Counted from the first letter of the stretch, positions 15,383 through 23,758 are shown. The stretch: DNA of 33,724 nucleotides from a virus (IMGVR_UViG_3300023184_000338:1-33724); one strand, 5' to 3'. Numbers and translations are program-made. Notes: generated from the letters alone by a model not told the origin.

Positions 15383-15410
15383 TTGACCTGACCAGAAGAC
15401 CTGCTAGGCT
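15383..15410 (+). promoter_or_regulatory. Promoter of the rightward operon
   Basis: TTGACC (15383-15388) and TAGGCT (15405-15410) are 16 bp apart, with TGC before the -10. The GTG start at 15418 follows after 7 nt, with no ribosome site, so a leaderless mRNA is predicted. Confidence 0.6.
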
Positions 15411-15417
15411 AATCCCC

Positions 15418-16206
15418 GTGAACCGATACTCTTCCATACTGACCCCAGAAGACTCCGACCGGTTGAACGCTCGCAAAAGTTTTTCCAGATTCAATGGAAA
15501 ATGCCCAACATGCGACGATACGGGTGAGTTTGCCTATAACGGGCATATAAATAAGTGTGAAAAAGATTTTGATGGAGTCTGCATTCAAAAGAAACTTTTT
15601 ATGCGATACGAATTAGCCAACATCCCCTACCGGTATCAAAGATTTGACTGGGACGAGTTCGACACACAGCCGGAAGCAAGATGTGAGATTGAAAAATATA
15701 TTTCCAATCTTGATAATTCGATAAAAACAGGAATTGGCATATATATCCACAGCAAGGGTCTAGGTACTGGCAAAACCCTTATTGCTTGCCACATTCTTAA
15801 AGAAGCCATTAAACAGGGCTATAAAGCGTATTTCTGCCAGTTTTTTGATCTTGTCAACATATCGGATGACAAGATAGGTAGGAATTTGCTTGAGAATCAA
15901 CTTTTTAACTGCGACATAATCTGTATAGATGACGTTGTTAATAGCAAGATATCTGAGAAGCAAAGTGATTTCTTTAGATACATGCTTGAAAAGGTTATCA
16001 GAGATAGAGTCCACAATGCAATGCCAATAATCATGACATCAAATCTTAATAGTGAAAAACTTCTCAAAGAGTACGATAGGGTTTTCTCTTTGCTAGTAAG
16101 TTCTTGTTACACTATAGAACTTGATTCGTCTTTCGATTACAGGATTGACGCAATGAGACAAAAACTGTCAGGAGATTTTCAAAAAAATATTGCGCCAATT
16201 AGTTGA
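15418..16206 (+). CDS. DnaC-like helicase loader (AAA+ ATPase)
   Basis: A 262-residue AAA+ protein of the DnaC/DnaI/IstB group. Cysteines C29, C32, C47 and C55 at the N-terminus may form a zinc site (KCPTCDDTGEF ... KC ... VC), as in several helicase loaders. Walker A is GLGTGKT (114-120), Walker B CDIICIDDVV (D171, D172), and a sensor-1-like PIIMTSN follows. The expected role is to load the phage DnaB-like helicase, encoded divergently. The gene starts at GTG without a ribosome site, 7 nt after a -10 box, so leaderless translation is likely. It is a single-domain loader with no transposase beside it, which argues against an insertion-sequence IstB. Confidence 0.85.
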   Translation: MNRYSSILTPEDSDRLNARKSFSRFNGKCPTCDDTGEFAYNGHINKCEKDFDGVCIQKKLFMRYELANIPYRYQRFDWDEFDTQPEARCEIEKYISNLDNSIKTGIGIYIHSKGLGTGKTLIACHILKEAIKQGYKAYFCQFFDLVNISDDKIGRNLLENQLFNCDIICIDDVVNSKISEKQSDFFRYMLEKVIRDRVHNAMPIIMTSNLNSEKLLKEYDRVFSLLVSSCYTIELDSSFDYRIDAMRQKLSGDFQKNIAPIS

Positions 16207-16210
16207 AAAG

Positions 16211-16229
16211 GTTGTCCAATTAAGACAAC
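16211..16229. repeat. Short inverted repeat before the reductase gene
   Basis: GTTGTC and GACAAC, 6-bp arms around 7 nt, lie just after the loader stop. No T-run follows, so it is a weak terminator at best; an operator is possible. Confidence 0.3.
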
Positions 16230-16288
16230 TGGAAAACATGTACTTCGCTTAACATAAGTGTCGTTATATTTTACTTTCGGAGAAAAAA

Positions 16289-18220
16289 ATGGAAAAGCAA
16301 GAACTGCCAACAGATTATCAAAAGTTTATTCATATCAGTAGATACGCAAGATGGTCTGACTCCCTTGGAAGAAGAGAAAACTGGGAGGAAACTATTGATA
16401 GATATTTTAATTTTATTGAAGCGAACCTGCTTAGGACTAACAATTATAAATTAGATTCAAAACTTCGTAAAGAACTTTCTGATGCTGTTTTGAATCTAGA
16501 AATCATGCCCAGCATGCGAGCATTGATGACTGCCGGTCCCGCTTTAGAACGCGACAACATTGCTGGTTATAATTGTTCCTATGTGCCTGTCAATCACATC
16601 CGGTCTTTTGACGAAATTCTCTACGTCCTTATGTGTGGAACGGGTGTTGGTTTCAGTGTTGAGCGTCAGTTTGTAAACGAACTTCCGATTGTAAATGAGC
16701 ATTTTGAAAAGTCGGACACGACAATTGTTGTAAACGACTCAAAGTCTGGATGGGCACGAGCGCTCCGCGAATTGATTGCAATGCTCTACGCTGGCCAAAT
16801 TCCTTCTTGGGATGTCAGCAAGGTTCGTCCCGCAGGTGCTCGTCTCAAGACATTTGGTGGTCGTGCTTCTGGACCCGGTCCTTTGGAAGATCTATTTCGA
16901 TTTTCCATTCGCATGTTCCAGAATGCTGCTGGCCGCAAACTAACAAGTATCGAATGTCACGACCTTGTGTGTAAAATTGCGGATATTGTAGTGGTCGGAG
17001 GTGTCCGTAGGTCAGCGCTTATCAGCCTGAGCAACCTAACTGATGATCGTATGCGCAATGCCAAGTCTGGCGCTTGGTGGGAGGATAATATTCAGCGCGC
17101 TCTCGCCAATAACTCTGTCTGCTATACGGAGAAGCCCGAGATGTCTTCGTTTATGGAGGAGTGGCTAAGCCTATACAATTCTAAGAGTGGTGAGCGTGGC
17201 ATCTTCAATCGCGAATCCGCTAAGAAACATGTTGCTCGCAATGGCCGTCGTGATGTTGACTGGGATTTTGGAACCAACCCCTGCTCAGAGATCATCCTTC
17301 GCCCCTATCAATTTTGCAATCTGACCGAGGTTGTTGTCCGTGCAGAGGACAATCCCAAAGATATCGAGCGCAAAATTCGCCTCGCCACGATCCTTGGAAC
17401 CTTTCAAGCAACCATGACGGATTTTAAATATCTCCGCAAGATCTGGAGGGACAACACCGAAGAAGAGCGCCTTCTCGGCGTGTCCCTGACGGGTATCCTT
17501 GATAACAAATTCATGGCCTATCGTTCTGAATCCTTAAACGACGCCCTCGTTGGTTTCCGTGAGATGGCCGTTAAGACAAATGCCGAATTTGCCAAAAAGT
17601 TGGGAATCAATCAGTCTACCTCCATCACCTGCGTCAAGCCCAGTGGAACAGTTTCTCAGTTGGTTGACTCGGCTTCCGGCATACACGCTCGCCATGCTGA
17701 GTATTACATCCGCCGCGTCCGTGGAGACAAGAAAGACCCACTGACTCAGTTTATGATTGATTCGGGCATCCCTTGCGAGGACGATGTCACGAATTCCGAA
17801 AACATAGCCGTCTTCTCATTTCCAATGAAGTCTCCTGAGGGTGCTGTTCTCCGTGACGACCTTACTGCTTTGGACCAGTTAGAACTGTGGAAAACCTATC
17901 AGATCGAATACACCGAACATAAGCCGAGCATAACTGTTTCCGTCAAAGAGCACGAATGGATGGGAGTCGGCAGTTGGGTGTGGGAAAACTTTGATCATGT
18001 AAGCGGTGTATCTTTCCTGCCACACTCTGATCACACCTATCGTCAGGCTCCCTACGAAGAAATAGACAAGGTAGCCTATGAGACGATGTTAGCGGTCATG
18101 CCCGTGTCTATTGATTGGTCTCGTCTTGCCGAATATGAATATGAAGACAACACAGAAGGCGTGCAAACCCTTGCTTGTTCAAGTGGGGCTTGCGAGATTG
18201 TTGATGTCGGCGTTAAATAA
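16289..18220 (+). CDS. nrdJ: Class II (adenosylcobalamin-dependent) ribonucleotide reductase
   Basis: A 643-residue monomeric class II reductase that converts ribonucleotides to deoxyribonucleotides using adenosylcobalamin to make a thiyl radical. The radical loop is NPCSEI: C332 is the thiyl cysteine and E334 the catalytic Glu. C96 (AGYNCSYVP) and C343 (YQFCNL) are the reducing pair. C630 and C635 in LACSSGACE are the C-terminal shuttle. The 11-residue spacing of C332-C343 and 5-residue spacing of C630-C635 match Lactobacillus leichmannii RTPR (408/419, 731/736). It is about 100 residues shorter than that enzyme, so the N-terminal allosteric part may be reduced. GGAG lies 7-8 nt before the ATG. 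No class I radical-generating subunit is needed or present. The protein depends on host B12. Confidence 0.93.
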   Translation: MEKQELPTDYQKFIHISRYARWSDSLGRRENWEETIDRYFNFIEANLLRTNNYKLDSKLRKELSDAVLNLEIMPSMRALMTAGPALERDNIAGYNCSYVPVNHIRSFDEILYVLMCGTGVGFSVERQFVNELPIVNEHFEKSDTTIVVNDSKSGWARALRELIAMLYAGQIPSWDVSKVRPAGARLKTFGGRASGPGPLEDLFRFSIRMFQNAAGRKLTSIECHDLVCKIADIVVVGGVRRSALISLSNLTDDRMRNAKSGAWWEDNIQRALANNSVCYTEKPEMSSFMEEWLSLYNSKSGERGIFNRESAKKHVARNGRRDVDWDFGTNPCSEIILRPYQFCNLTEVVVRAEDNPKDIERKIRLATILGTFQATMTDFKYLRKIWRDNTEEERLLGVSLTGILDNKFMAYRSESLNDALVGFREMAVKTNAEFAKKLGINQSTSITCVKPSGTVSQLVDSASGIHARHAEYYIRRVRGDKKDPLTQFMIDSGIPCEDDVTNSENIAVFSFPMKSPEGAVLRDDLTALDQLELWKTYQIEYTEHKPSITVSVKEHEWMGVGSWVWENFDHVSGVSFLPHSDHTYRQAPYEEIDKVAYETMLAVMPVSIDWSRLAEYEYEDNTEGVQTLACSSGACEIVDVGVK

Positions 18221-18221
18221 T

Positions 18222-18250
18222 TTGCATATTCAAATATAATCTGCTACGAT
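18222..18250 (+). promoter_or_regulatory. Promoter of the lysis cassette
   Basis: TTGCAT (18222-18227), 17 bp, then TACGAT (18245-18250) preceded by TGC. A TATAAT also occurs at 18235-18240 without a -35. It lies between the reductase stop and the holin gene. Confidence 0.5.
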
Positions 18251-18292
18251 AGATCGTGGTGGTTGTTCATCCATGTAGAGAAGGATTGTGAC

Positions 18293-18334
18293 ATGGTACT
18301 AGATCAGAGTTTACTCCTTTCGCTGAACTATTAG
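18293..18334 (+). CDS. Possible 13-residue leader peptide before the holin
   Basis: ATG at 18293 is preceded by AAGGA at 7-8 nt and reads MVLDQSLLLSLNY before TAG. It lies between the lysis promoter and the holin start. It may be a translated leader that tunes holin timing, or chance. Low certainty. Confidence 0.25.
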   Translation: MVLDQSLLLSLNY

Positions 18335-18373
18335 ACCTTCTCATAAAAAAAAAGGAAAAAGGAAAAGTGAATT

Positions 18374-18625
18374 ATGAATCTTGATAAGTCCTTGATTGAA
18401 CAAGCGGCACTTCGTGCGATCCGTTCTTTTATTCAGGCGTTTCTGGTCGTTTACCCCGGTCAGGCTCTAGTCAACTGGGCTGTAGGTACGGGAAGCATTG
18501 ACACGAATCTTCTTCGTGCCGCTGCAATCGCTGGTGGAGTTGCCGCCCTATCGTTTGTCTGGCGCATGTTCCTTGACCCCAGCCGCATTCCATCCATGGC
18601 CGACGTGCCGACAGAAAGCAAGTAA
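18374..18625 (+). CDS. Holin (r1t-like)
   Basis: An 83-residue membrane protein with two probable transmembrane helices, about residues 17-36 (RSFIQAFLVVYPGQALVNWA) and 46-66 (LLRAAAIAGGVAALSFVWRMF), and a short polar tail. The opening pattern (EQAALRAIRSFIQAF) matches the phage r1t holin group common in phages of Gram-positive bacteria. It would open the membrane at the end of infection and release the endolysin encoded 10 nt downstream. A purine-rich AAGGAAAAAGGAAAAGTG run precedes the ATG. The small size and pairing with a lysin support the call. Confidence 0.8.
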   Translation: MNLDKSLIEQAALRAIRSFIQAFLVVYPGQALVNWAVGTGSIDTNLLRAAAIAGGVAALSFVWRMFLDPSRIPSMADVPTESK

Positions 18626-18635
18626 ACAAGAGAAT

Positions 18636-19406
18636 ATGAAAACACTTAGTCTTACAACGCCTCACATGAAGGGGACGGAGGTCAAGAACCTCCAAAACTT
18701 TTTGAAGAATAACCTCTACGGTTCTTTCTATCATGACAAGGTAGATGGAGAATTTGGAACCTCTACGGCCACGGCTATTAAGTTGGCAAAGTTCGCTCTA
18801 GGATATCCAGAAAAAGAAATTCTTCCTTTTGCGGCAGATCCTCTTCTATCCTATCTTGATGGATCCAAAGGCCTTCCTCTTCTCTACAAGACTCGCCGTA
18901 ACTTGCGACTCAAGCAGGAAAATAAGGCTGACAAGGATTTTCGTTTGAAGGCCCTTAAAAGCGCCATTGGTTTTATTGGAACGGTAGAAAAACCGTCTGG
19001 TTCCAACAAGGTCATGTTCTCGGACTGGTATGGAATTGTTGGTCCATGGTGTGCCATGTTTGTAACTTACAATATGGTCGCAGGCGGTAGCAAGGCGTTT
19101 AAAAGAGGCAACCGATGGGCGTACTGTCCCTTCGTTGTTGAAGACGCTCGTGCGGGTCGCAATGGAATCAAGCAGGTGTCTGCAGCAAACGTTCAGCCGG
19201 GAGACATTGTTCTTTACGACTGGAATGGCGATGGTGTTGCCGACCATATTGGCATCTTTGAGGATTGGGTTGGAAAGGTCGGAAAGACTCGGTTTACGGC
19301 GATTGAGGGCAATACTTCTGGGCAGAACCCGTCGGATGGCGGAGAAGTTGCTCGCACAAACCGAGACATGAAAAATGTCTTGATCTTTGCTCGTCCCCTG
19401 TATTAG
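18636..19406 (+). CDS. Endolysin: peptidoglycan-binding domain plus CHAP domain
   Basis: A 256-residue lysin. Residues 5-55 form a peptidoglycan-binding type 1 domain (MKGTEVKNLQNFLKNN ... DGEFGTSTATAIK). The C-terminal half is a CHAP cysteine amidase/endopeptidase: C139 in GPWCAMFVTYN, H204 in VADHIGIFEDW, and an acidic/Asn residue in AIEGNTS (E224/N226). It cuts cell-wall peptidoglycan after the holin acts; there is no signal peptide, consistent with holin-dependent export. The ATG at 18636, 10 nt after the holin stop, gives a domain-bounded protein; a longer reading from 18498 merely overlaps the holin gene. Cell-wall binding at the N-terminus and catalysis at the C-terminus reverse the usual Gram-positive lysin order. 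Confidence 0.9.
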   Translation: MKTLSLTTPHMKGTEVKNLQNFLKNNLYGSFYHDKVDGEFGTSTATAIKLAKFALGYPEKEILPFAADPLLSYLDGSKGLPLLYKTRRNLRLKQENKADKDFRLKALKSAIGFIGTVEKPSGSNKVMFSDWYGIVGPWCAMFVTYNMVAGGSKAFKRGNRWAYCPFVVEDARAGRNGIKQVSAANVQPGDIVLYDWNGDGVADHIGIFEDWVGKVGKTRFTAIEGNTSGQNPSDGGEVARTNRDMKNVLIFARPLY

Positions 19407-19434
19407 TATAGATGACTCAAATATTCGGAGCATT

Positions 19435-19461
19435 AAGGGTCGCCTTCGGGTGGCCCTTTTT
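19435..19461 (+). terminator. Rho-independent terminator after the lysis genes
   Basis: A 10-bp stem (AAGGGTCGCC / GGTGGCCCTT, two G-T pairs) around a TTCG loop, followed by TTTTT. Confidence 0.9.
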
Positions 19462-19463
19462 GT

Positions 19464-19472
19464 TGCTATAAT
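19464..19472 (+). promoter_or_regulatory. Extended -10 promoter for tRNA-Gln
   Basis: TGC-TATAAT, a perfect extended -10, lies 10 nt before the tRNA 5' end and directly after the terminator. No -35 match. Confidence 0.6.
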
Positions 19473-19482
19473 GAATCAACGT

Positions 19483-19553
19483 TGGGGGATCGTCTAAAGG
19501 CAGGACAACGGGTTTTGGTCCCGTGAATTGGGGTTCGAATCCCTGTCCCCCAG
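19483..19553 (+). tRNA. tRNA-Gln (UUG)
   Basis: Acceptor arms TGGGGGA and TCCCCCA pair fully, with discriminator G. The anticodon stem ACGGG/CCCGT closes the loop TTTTGGT, giving anticodon TTG. The T-arm has GGTTCGAATCC. The unusual U1-A72 pair is typical of bacterial tRNA-Gln. CCA is not encoded. Confidence 0.95.
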
Positions 19554-19576
19554 TAAACCTAAAGGAGATAAAATAA

Positions 19577-20053
19577 ATGATAATTGAACTTGAAAAATGG
19601 GAATACGAGCATGCTGTTTATATTGCTGGTCGTCGTCTTGCTGAGAACAAGGGAAGAAAAGATGCCGCTCACTACAACAACAATCTTAAACAAAACGAGA
19701 TACTGGCAAATGTCGCAACATGTTGCTGTGAGATTGCCGTAGCAAAACTTTTTAACGAATACTGGCATGCTCATGTTTGGGATGTTCGTGATCACAGTAA
19801 GTATAAAGATCTTCCCGATGTAGGAAAAGATATTGAGGTTAGAAGAATTAGAGAAAAAGAAAACCCCGTCACTGTAAGAAAAAACGATGTTCTTAAAAAT
19901 AGAATTGTTGTTGCCGCCTACGCCGAGCCGCCAGAGTTTTGGACTGTCAACGTTTTGGGCATGATTGAAGCAGGACCGGGCTGGGAGATTGGCGCGCCCG
20001 CTTCTTTTGACCCCGAAAATTCTAGAAGAGTTTCTATTTCGGATATTGTCTAA
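19577..20053 (+). CDS. Unknown phage protein, possible PD-(D/E)XK-like fold
   Basis: A 158-residue protein with AAGGAG 9 nt before the ATG, 23 nt after tRNA-Gln. Residues 45-60 (NVATCCCEIAVAKLFN) followed by LPDVGKDIEVRRIRE (D81, E87-x-R89) and later KNDVLKNRIVVAAYAEPPEFWTVNVLGMIE recall a group of small phage proteins with an E ... D ... ExR/K pattern like PD-(D/E)XK nucleases. The usual Lys is replaced by Arg here, so catalysis is doubtful. It is translationally coupled to the following glycosyltransferase (TAATG). A nuclease-like function is a tentative reading; unknown is the safe label. Confidence 0.65.
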   Translation: MIIELEKWEYEHAVYIAGRRLAENKGRKDAAHYNNNLKQNEILANVATCCCEIAVAKLFNEYWHAHVWDVRDHSKYKDLPDVGKDIEVRRIREKENPVTVRKNDVLKNRIVVAAYAEPPEFWTVNVLGMIEAGPGWEIGAPASFDPENSRRVSISDIV

Positions 20054-20772
20054 TGAAGATTGTCGCCATCCCAGTCAAGAACAAGTTGGAGTGGACGGCA
20101 CCGCTTGTTGAGCATCTTCTTTTGCATGATGATATAGACGAGTTATGGATCTATGACAATGGGTCAACGGATCGAACTGCTGATTGGGTCGCCAATCGTA
20201 GAAGAATGGACAAACGTCTACACCGTATAGATGCGCCGAATATGGGCATTTACGATATGTGGAATTTAATGATTGAGATGGCTAATATCAGATCTGATAA
20301 GACTGATCTTGCCATTCTTAATAATGACATTCGTCTTCCCCCTTATGCCATCAGAGATATTGCCGCCCTCGCGCGCGAGGCCAATTTTCAAATTGCAACA
20401 GTTGATCCAATAAGAACTGGGCTGTACAGTTACCACATTGAATGGTGGAATAGAGAGTATGCGCTCCCTAGACCGTGCGAACCTTATTGCGAAGAAGTTA
20501 GTTTGGGGTTCCGTGCAGGCTGGGCTTTTGTCCTCGCCGCAGAGTTTTGGAAGAATCAGGAGTATGCTATTCATCCGGATTATAATATATATTATGGTGA
20601 CGATGATCTTTATCGGCGCGCCATGGTTCGTGGTGGCCGTGCCTGCATTGTTCGTGGTATTGGAAGTGACCATGCCGAAAGCCAAAGCGGATGGTCTAAA
20701 AAAGTAGAGGATTGGGGCAGGGATAAAACAATTTTTGAAAGGTTATGGGATGGCACATCTAGCACAGTTTGA
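20053..20772 (+). CDS. Glycosyltransferase, GT2-like
   Basis: A 239-residue GT-A-fold enzyme. DNGSTDRT (35-42) is the nucleotide-sugar binding motif after strand 2, and ILNNDIRL (NND, 90-92) takes the place of the DxD metal site. A later acidic cluster, YYGDDDLYRRA, sits where the catalytic base is expected. It probably adds a sugar to a phage structural protein, to DNA or to a host surface component; the acceptor cannot be read from sequence. Its start overlaps the preceding stop by one base, and its end overlaps the methyltransferase start by 23 nt, so the three genes form a unit. Confidence 0.8.
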   Translation: MKIVAIPVKNKLEWTAPLVEHLLLHDDIDELWIYDNGSTDRTADWVANRRRMDKRLHRIDAPNMGIYDMWNLMIEMANIRSDKTDLAILNNDIRLPPYAIRDIAALAREANFQIATVDPIRTGLYSYHIEWWNREYALPRPCEPYCEEVSLGFRAGWAFVLAAEFWKNQEYAIHPDYNIYYGDDDLYRRAMVRGGRACIVRGIGSDHAESQSGWSKKVEDWGRDKTIFERLWDGTSSTV

Positions 20773-21277
20773 TTTTGTTAAGGAAGTTAGGCAGTCTTTT
20801 CCAGAAATGTTTGAAAACAAAAACGTATTAGAAGTCGGCAGCCTAGATATAAATGGATCCGTTAGGGACATTTTTTCTGACTGCAGTTACATAGGTGTCG
20901 ATCTGGATTATGGTTCTGGTATAGACCTTGTGTGCGCGGGGCAAGATCTTAGATTTCGTCCGGGCTTTTTTGATGTATCTATAAGTTGTGAATGTTTTGA
21001 GCATAATCCTCACTGGTACGAGACGTTTGCAAACATGATCAGAATGACCAAGCATCTTGTAATCGTAACATGCGCTACCGACGGAAGACCAGAGCATGGA
21101 ACATCACGAACGACCTATCAAGACTCTCCGTTTAATGCAGAATGGAATTATTATAGAAATCTAACTGCAGAGGACTTTCGTAATCGTTGCGATTTTTCAA
21201 TGTTTAAAAATTTTGAGTTTCATACCAATCAAAAAACTCATGATCTTTATTTTTGGGGCATCAAGCATTCGCTATAA
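20750..21277 (+). CDS. SAM-dependent methyltransferase-like protein
   Basis: A 175-residue class I methyltransferase-type fold: motif I NVLEVGSLDINGSVR (about 25-39), the acidic end of strand 2 in YIGVDLDYGSGIDLV, motif IV-like FFDVSISCECFEHNPHW and a late strand LVIVTCATDGRPEHG. Similar small proteins often accompany phage glycosyltransferases and may act on sugars, though no substrate can be assigned. I choose the ATG at 20750, with AAAGG 7-8 nt upstream, over a TTG at 20735. It overlaps the glycosyltransferase end. Confidence 0.75.
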   Translation: MAHLAQFDFVKEVRQSFPEMFENKNVLEVGSLDINGSVRDIFSDCSYIGVDLDYGSGIDLVCAGQDLRFRPGFFDVSISCECFEHNPHWYETFANMIRMTKHLVIVTCATDGRPEHGTSRTTYQDSPFNAEWNYYRNLTAEDFRNRCDFSMFKNFEFHTNQKTHDLYFWGIKHSL

Positions 21278-21288
21278 ACCATTTTATT

Positions 21289-21297
21289 TGATATAAT
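21289..21297 (+). promoter_or_regulatory. Extended -10 promoter for tRNA-Asn
   Basis: TGA-TATAAT, 20 nt before the tRNA 5' end, in the intergenic gap after the methyltransferase gene. No -35 match. Confidence 0.5.
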
Positions 21298-21317
21298 TAT
21301 TAATGGCACTGCTGCCG

Positions 21318-21388
21318 TCGGGGATCGTCTAATGGCAAGACAAACGACTGTTAATCGTTGAATGGAAGTTCGACTCTTCCTCCCCGAG
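21318..21388 (+). tRNA. tRNA-Asn (GUU)
   Basis: Acceptor TCGGGGA pairs with TCCCCGA, discriminator G. The anticodon stem AACGA/TCGTT holds loop CTGTTAA, anticodon GTT. The T-arm is GGAAG-TTCGACT-CTTCC. CCA is not encoded. Confidence 0.95.
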
Positions 21389-21410
21389 TTATGAAAATTA
21401 AGGGAAAACT

Positions 21411-21845
21411 ATGAAAGAAGGAGAACTGATTGAGGCCGCCGCTAAAATTGCTGCAAGATCTCCTGTAAAAAGGTTCCAGACCGGTGCTGTTATATTTAGA
21501 GACGGTGCAATACTATCTACCGGCTGGAGTCATGCCTCGGACAAAAATATGATCAACTACAGATCTGTTCATGCCGAAATGCATGCGTTGTCCCGTTTGG
21601 ATGTTCGGGATGCCGTCGGTTCTATAATTGCTATCGTGACCATATCTAGGAAATCAGGCAACCGCACCGACGGCACCCCTTGTTTCTTCTGTCTTAGCAA
21701 TCTGAAAAAAATTGGTATTAAGGAAATAATATTTACCATTCCCGGTGGCGGTCAAAAGACTATTTATCCAGAATTTATAGACATGTATAAGATATTAGAA
21801 AAGTTTGAGCCGTCTAGAAAAGCATATGTTGGGCATCTGTTTTGA
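21411..21845 (+). CDS. Cytidine/deoxycytidylate deaminase-family protein
   Basis: A 144-residue zinc-dependent deaminase: H54-x-E56 in SVHAEMHAL and C91-x2-C94 in GTPCFFCLSNL give the zinc ligands and the catalytic Glu. The family includes dCMP deaminases, which make dUMP for thymidylate synthesis, and cytidine deaminases; tRNA adenosine deaminases share the fold. A nucleotide-pool role would fit the reductase in this phage. No thymidylate synthase is seen in this window. The ATG is preceded by AAGGGA at about 5 nt, 22 nt after tRNA-Asn. The stop overlaps the helicase start. Confidence 0.85.
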   Translation: MKEGELIEAAAKIAARSPVKRFQTGAVIFRDGAILSTGWSHASDKNMINYRSVHAEMHALSRLDVRDAVGSIIAIVTISRKSGNRTDGTPCFFCLSNLKKIGIKEIIFTIPGGGQKTIYPEFIDMYKILEKFEPSRKAYVGHLF

Positions 21846-23758
21846 AAATTGAAATTTTTAATAGCGAACTAGAGAAAGAGATTATTTCTAATGGTGTGCA
21901 GGACAATGTTTTGTTTGTTGAAAGGCACCCGTCTATCAACATGCATTGGATTGTTGATGGGTTTGACCCAATGTTTGTAACTCAATTTAAATCTCTAGGC
22001 GGCCGTCGCATTTTTGGTCCATTCCGAGTTCATGAATTTGTAAGCGAAGCGTACAAACTGGGATATAGGATCATTTGGATGAATGATCCTAAAGAAGAAC
22101 TTGAATGGATTGACAAACTTGATCTTGACCCTGACGTAGAGATCCAATCTAGTCTTCCGAATACGCGAAAGGGTTTCATTCCATTTCAAATTCAGGGATT
22201 TAACTTCCTAAAAGAATTGCCATCGGGAATCGCAAATTGGAGTACAGGTACGGGCAAAACTGTTTTGGCATGTGCTCTTGTTCGACATCACTACAACAAT
22301 AACAATTTTGATATCTGTTTTTGGGTAGTAAAAGCACATAATAAGATTAATACACAACGCACAATCTCAAAATTAATTGACCTGTCTGAAAACGTGGTGG
22401 TGATTGACGGTGACCGCAAGTCCAGAACGGAACTGTACGCGAAATGCGAACAACTTTTGGCCGAAGGACAGCGGCCGATTGTCATCCTTAACTACGAAAA
22501 GTTTAGAGACGATCCGGCGACCCTAATGGATCTGGTCCAAGACAACAAGGTATTTATTGTCTGGGATGAGATGCCGACCAAATTGAAGAATAGAACAACC
22601 AAACTTTATCGTTCGGTAGTCAGCATTCTGTTCTTAAGCAAAAACGACCTGTCTCTTAATCGAACAAGAGCAAAACAACTTCGACAGATTATGCTTTCTG
22701 CAACGCCAATTGAAAATTCTCCTGAAGATTTTTTCAATTGCGTAAGAATTCTTGACTCTTCTATTTATGGATCTATTAAAGAATTTCATTCAAAATATGT
22801 TGCTCGTTTCTCTAGTTGGGGGTACAACAACCCCTCTGTCTGGAAGAATTTGGATTTGATGGGTGCAAAGGCCGCATTTATAACTCATCAGGTGGATAAA
22901 AATGATCCAGATATCGCCGTGCAATTCCCAGAAGTGATAGACGAGATTATTTATATTGATATGTCTAAAGAACATCACGAGATATACAGCATCCTTATGG
23001 GCCAGTACCGTGAAGATCTTGCGACGGAAGAAATTGATTCCGCCAATATCCTTGCTCGCATCAACGTTGCCCAGATGCTTATTAATCATCCAGAATCTGT
23101 TCTTCTAAGCGCAGCAAAGCGAGAGAACTCAATCATTGCCGAGATGTTGGGAGAACCTGATATGGGCGGTTCAGAACTCGCCAGAAGGCTTGTACAGGTT
23201 GTTGGAGAGGACAAGATAAGGAAAGCCGAAGCCTCCAAACTGGAGACTTTACGGGATCTTTTGGAGGGTTTAGACAAGAGTCAGAAGGTAATCTTGTTTA
23301 CGGCCATGAACGCTTCTTTGATTCCCATTCTTCACAAAGCACTAAAGGGATGGGGGTATGATCACGTTGTTTATCATGGGGCTTTGTCGATGGCTCAAAA
23401 ACAAGAGGCTGAAGACCGTTTTAAAAATGATCCACATTGCCGAATTTTTGTATCCAGTGATGCGGGTTCAGATTCTATCAATCTTGAGGTGGCAGATATA
23501 GTCGTTCATTATGATTTGCCATGGAAATGGTCTACGCTGATTCAGCGTCAAAACAGAGCGCATAGGATTACATCTGAACATTCCCATGTTAGATATTACA
23601 CACTAATGGTTGCGGACACCGTTGAGGAAAGAAAGAAAAGCAAAATCTCTCTCAAAGAGGGCTACCATGAAGAGGTTTTGAAGGGTAGCGTATCCGAAAT
23701 CTCGGGCGGTGCTCGCATGTCTAAGAAGGATCTTGAATTCATCTTGTTTGGATCCTGA
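21842..23758 (+). CDS. SNF2-like superfamily 2 helicase/translocase
   Basis: A 638-residue SF2 ATPase. FQIQGFNFL precedes motif I STGTGKT (134-140); motif II is WDEMPTKLKN (D242, E243); motif III SATPIENS (286-293) has the SNF2-type TPIEN sequence. The second RecA lobe ends with SSDAGSDSINLEVADIVVHYD and the arginine-finger motif QRQNRAHRI. SNF2-like phage proteins remodel protein-DNA complexes or assist recombination and replication; the exact role is unknown. The N-terminal 110 residues form an extra domain that I do not recognise. The only nearby start is TTG at 21842, overlapping the deaminase stop (TTGA), consistent with coupled translation. Confidence 0.85.
   Translation: MKIEIFNSELEKEIISNGVQDNVLFVERHPSINMHWIVDGFDPMFVTQFKSLGGRRIFGPFRVHEFVSEAYKLGYRIIWMNDPKEELEWIDKLDLDPDVEIQSSLPNTRKGFIPFQIQGFNFLKELPSGIANWSTGTGKTVLACALVRHHYNNNNFDICFWVVKAHNKINTQRTISKLIDLSENVVVIDGDRKSRTELYAKCEQLLAEGQRPIVILNYEKFRDDPATLMDLVQDNKVFIVWDEMPTKLKNRTTKLYRSVVSILFLSKNDLSLNRTRAKQLRQIMLSATPIENSPEDFFNCVRILDSSIYGSIKEFHSKYVARFSSWGYNNPSVWKNLDLMGAKAAFITHQVDKNDPDIAVQFPEVIDEIIYIDMSKEHHEIYSILMGQYREDLATEEIDSANILARINVAQMLINHPESVLLSAAKRENSIIAEMLGEPDMGGSELARRLVQVVGEDKIRKAEASKLETLRDLLEGLDKSQKVILFTAMNASLIPILHKALKGWGYDHVVYHGALSMAQKQEAEDRFKNDPHCRIFVSSDAGSDSINLEVADIVVHYDLPWKWSTLIQRQNRAHRITSEHSHVRYYTLMVADTVEERKKSKISLKEGYHEEVLKGSVSEISGGARMSKKDLEFILFGS

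Noticed and set aside
16207-16288. Cobalamin riboswitch upstream of the class II reductase
   Set aside because: The 82-bp gap is too short and shows no B12-box-like sequence; only a small inverted repeat is present.
18498-19406. Longer endolysin reading from 18498
   Set aside because: The extra 46 residues overlap the holin gene in another frame and carry no signal-peptide pattern.
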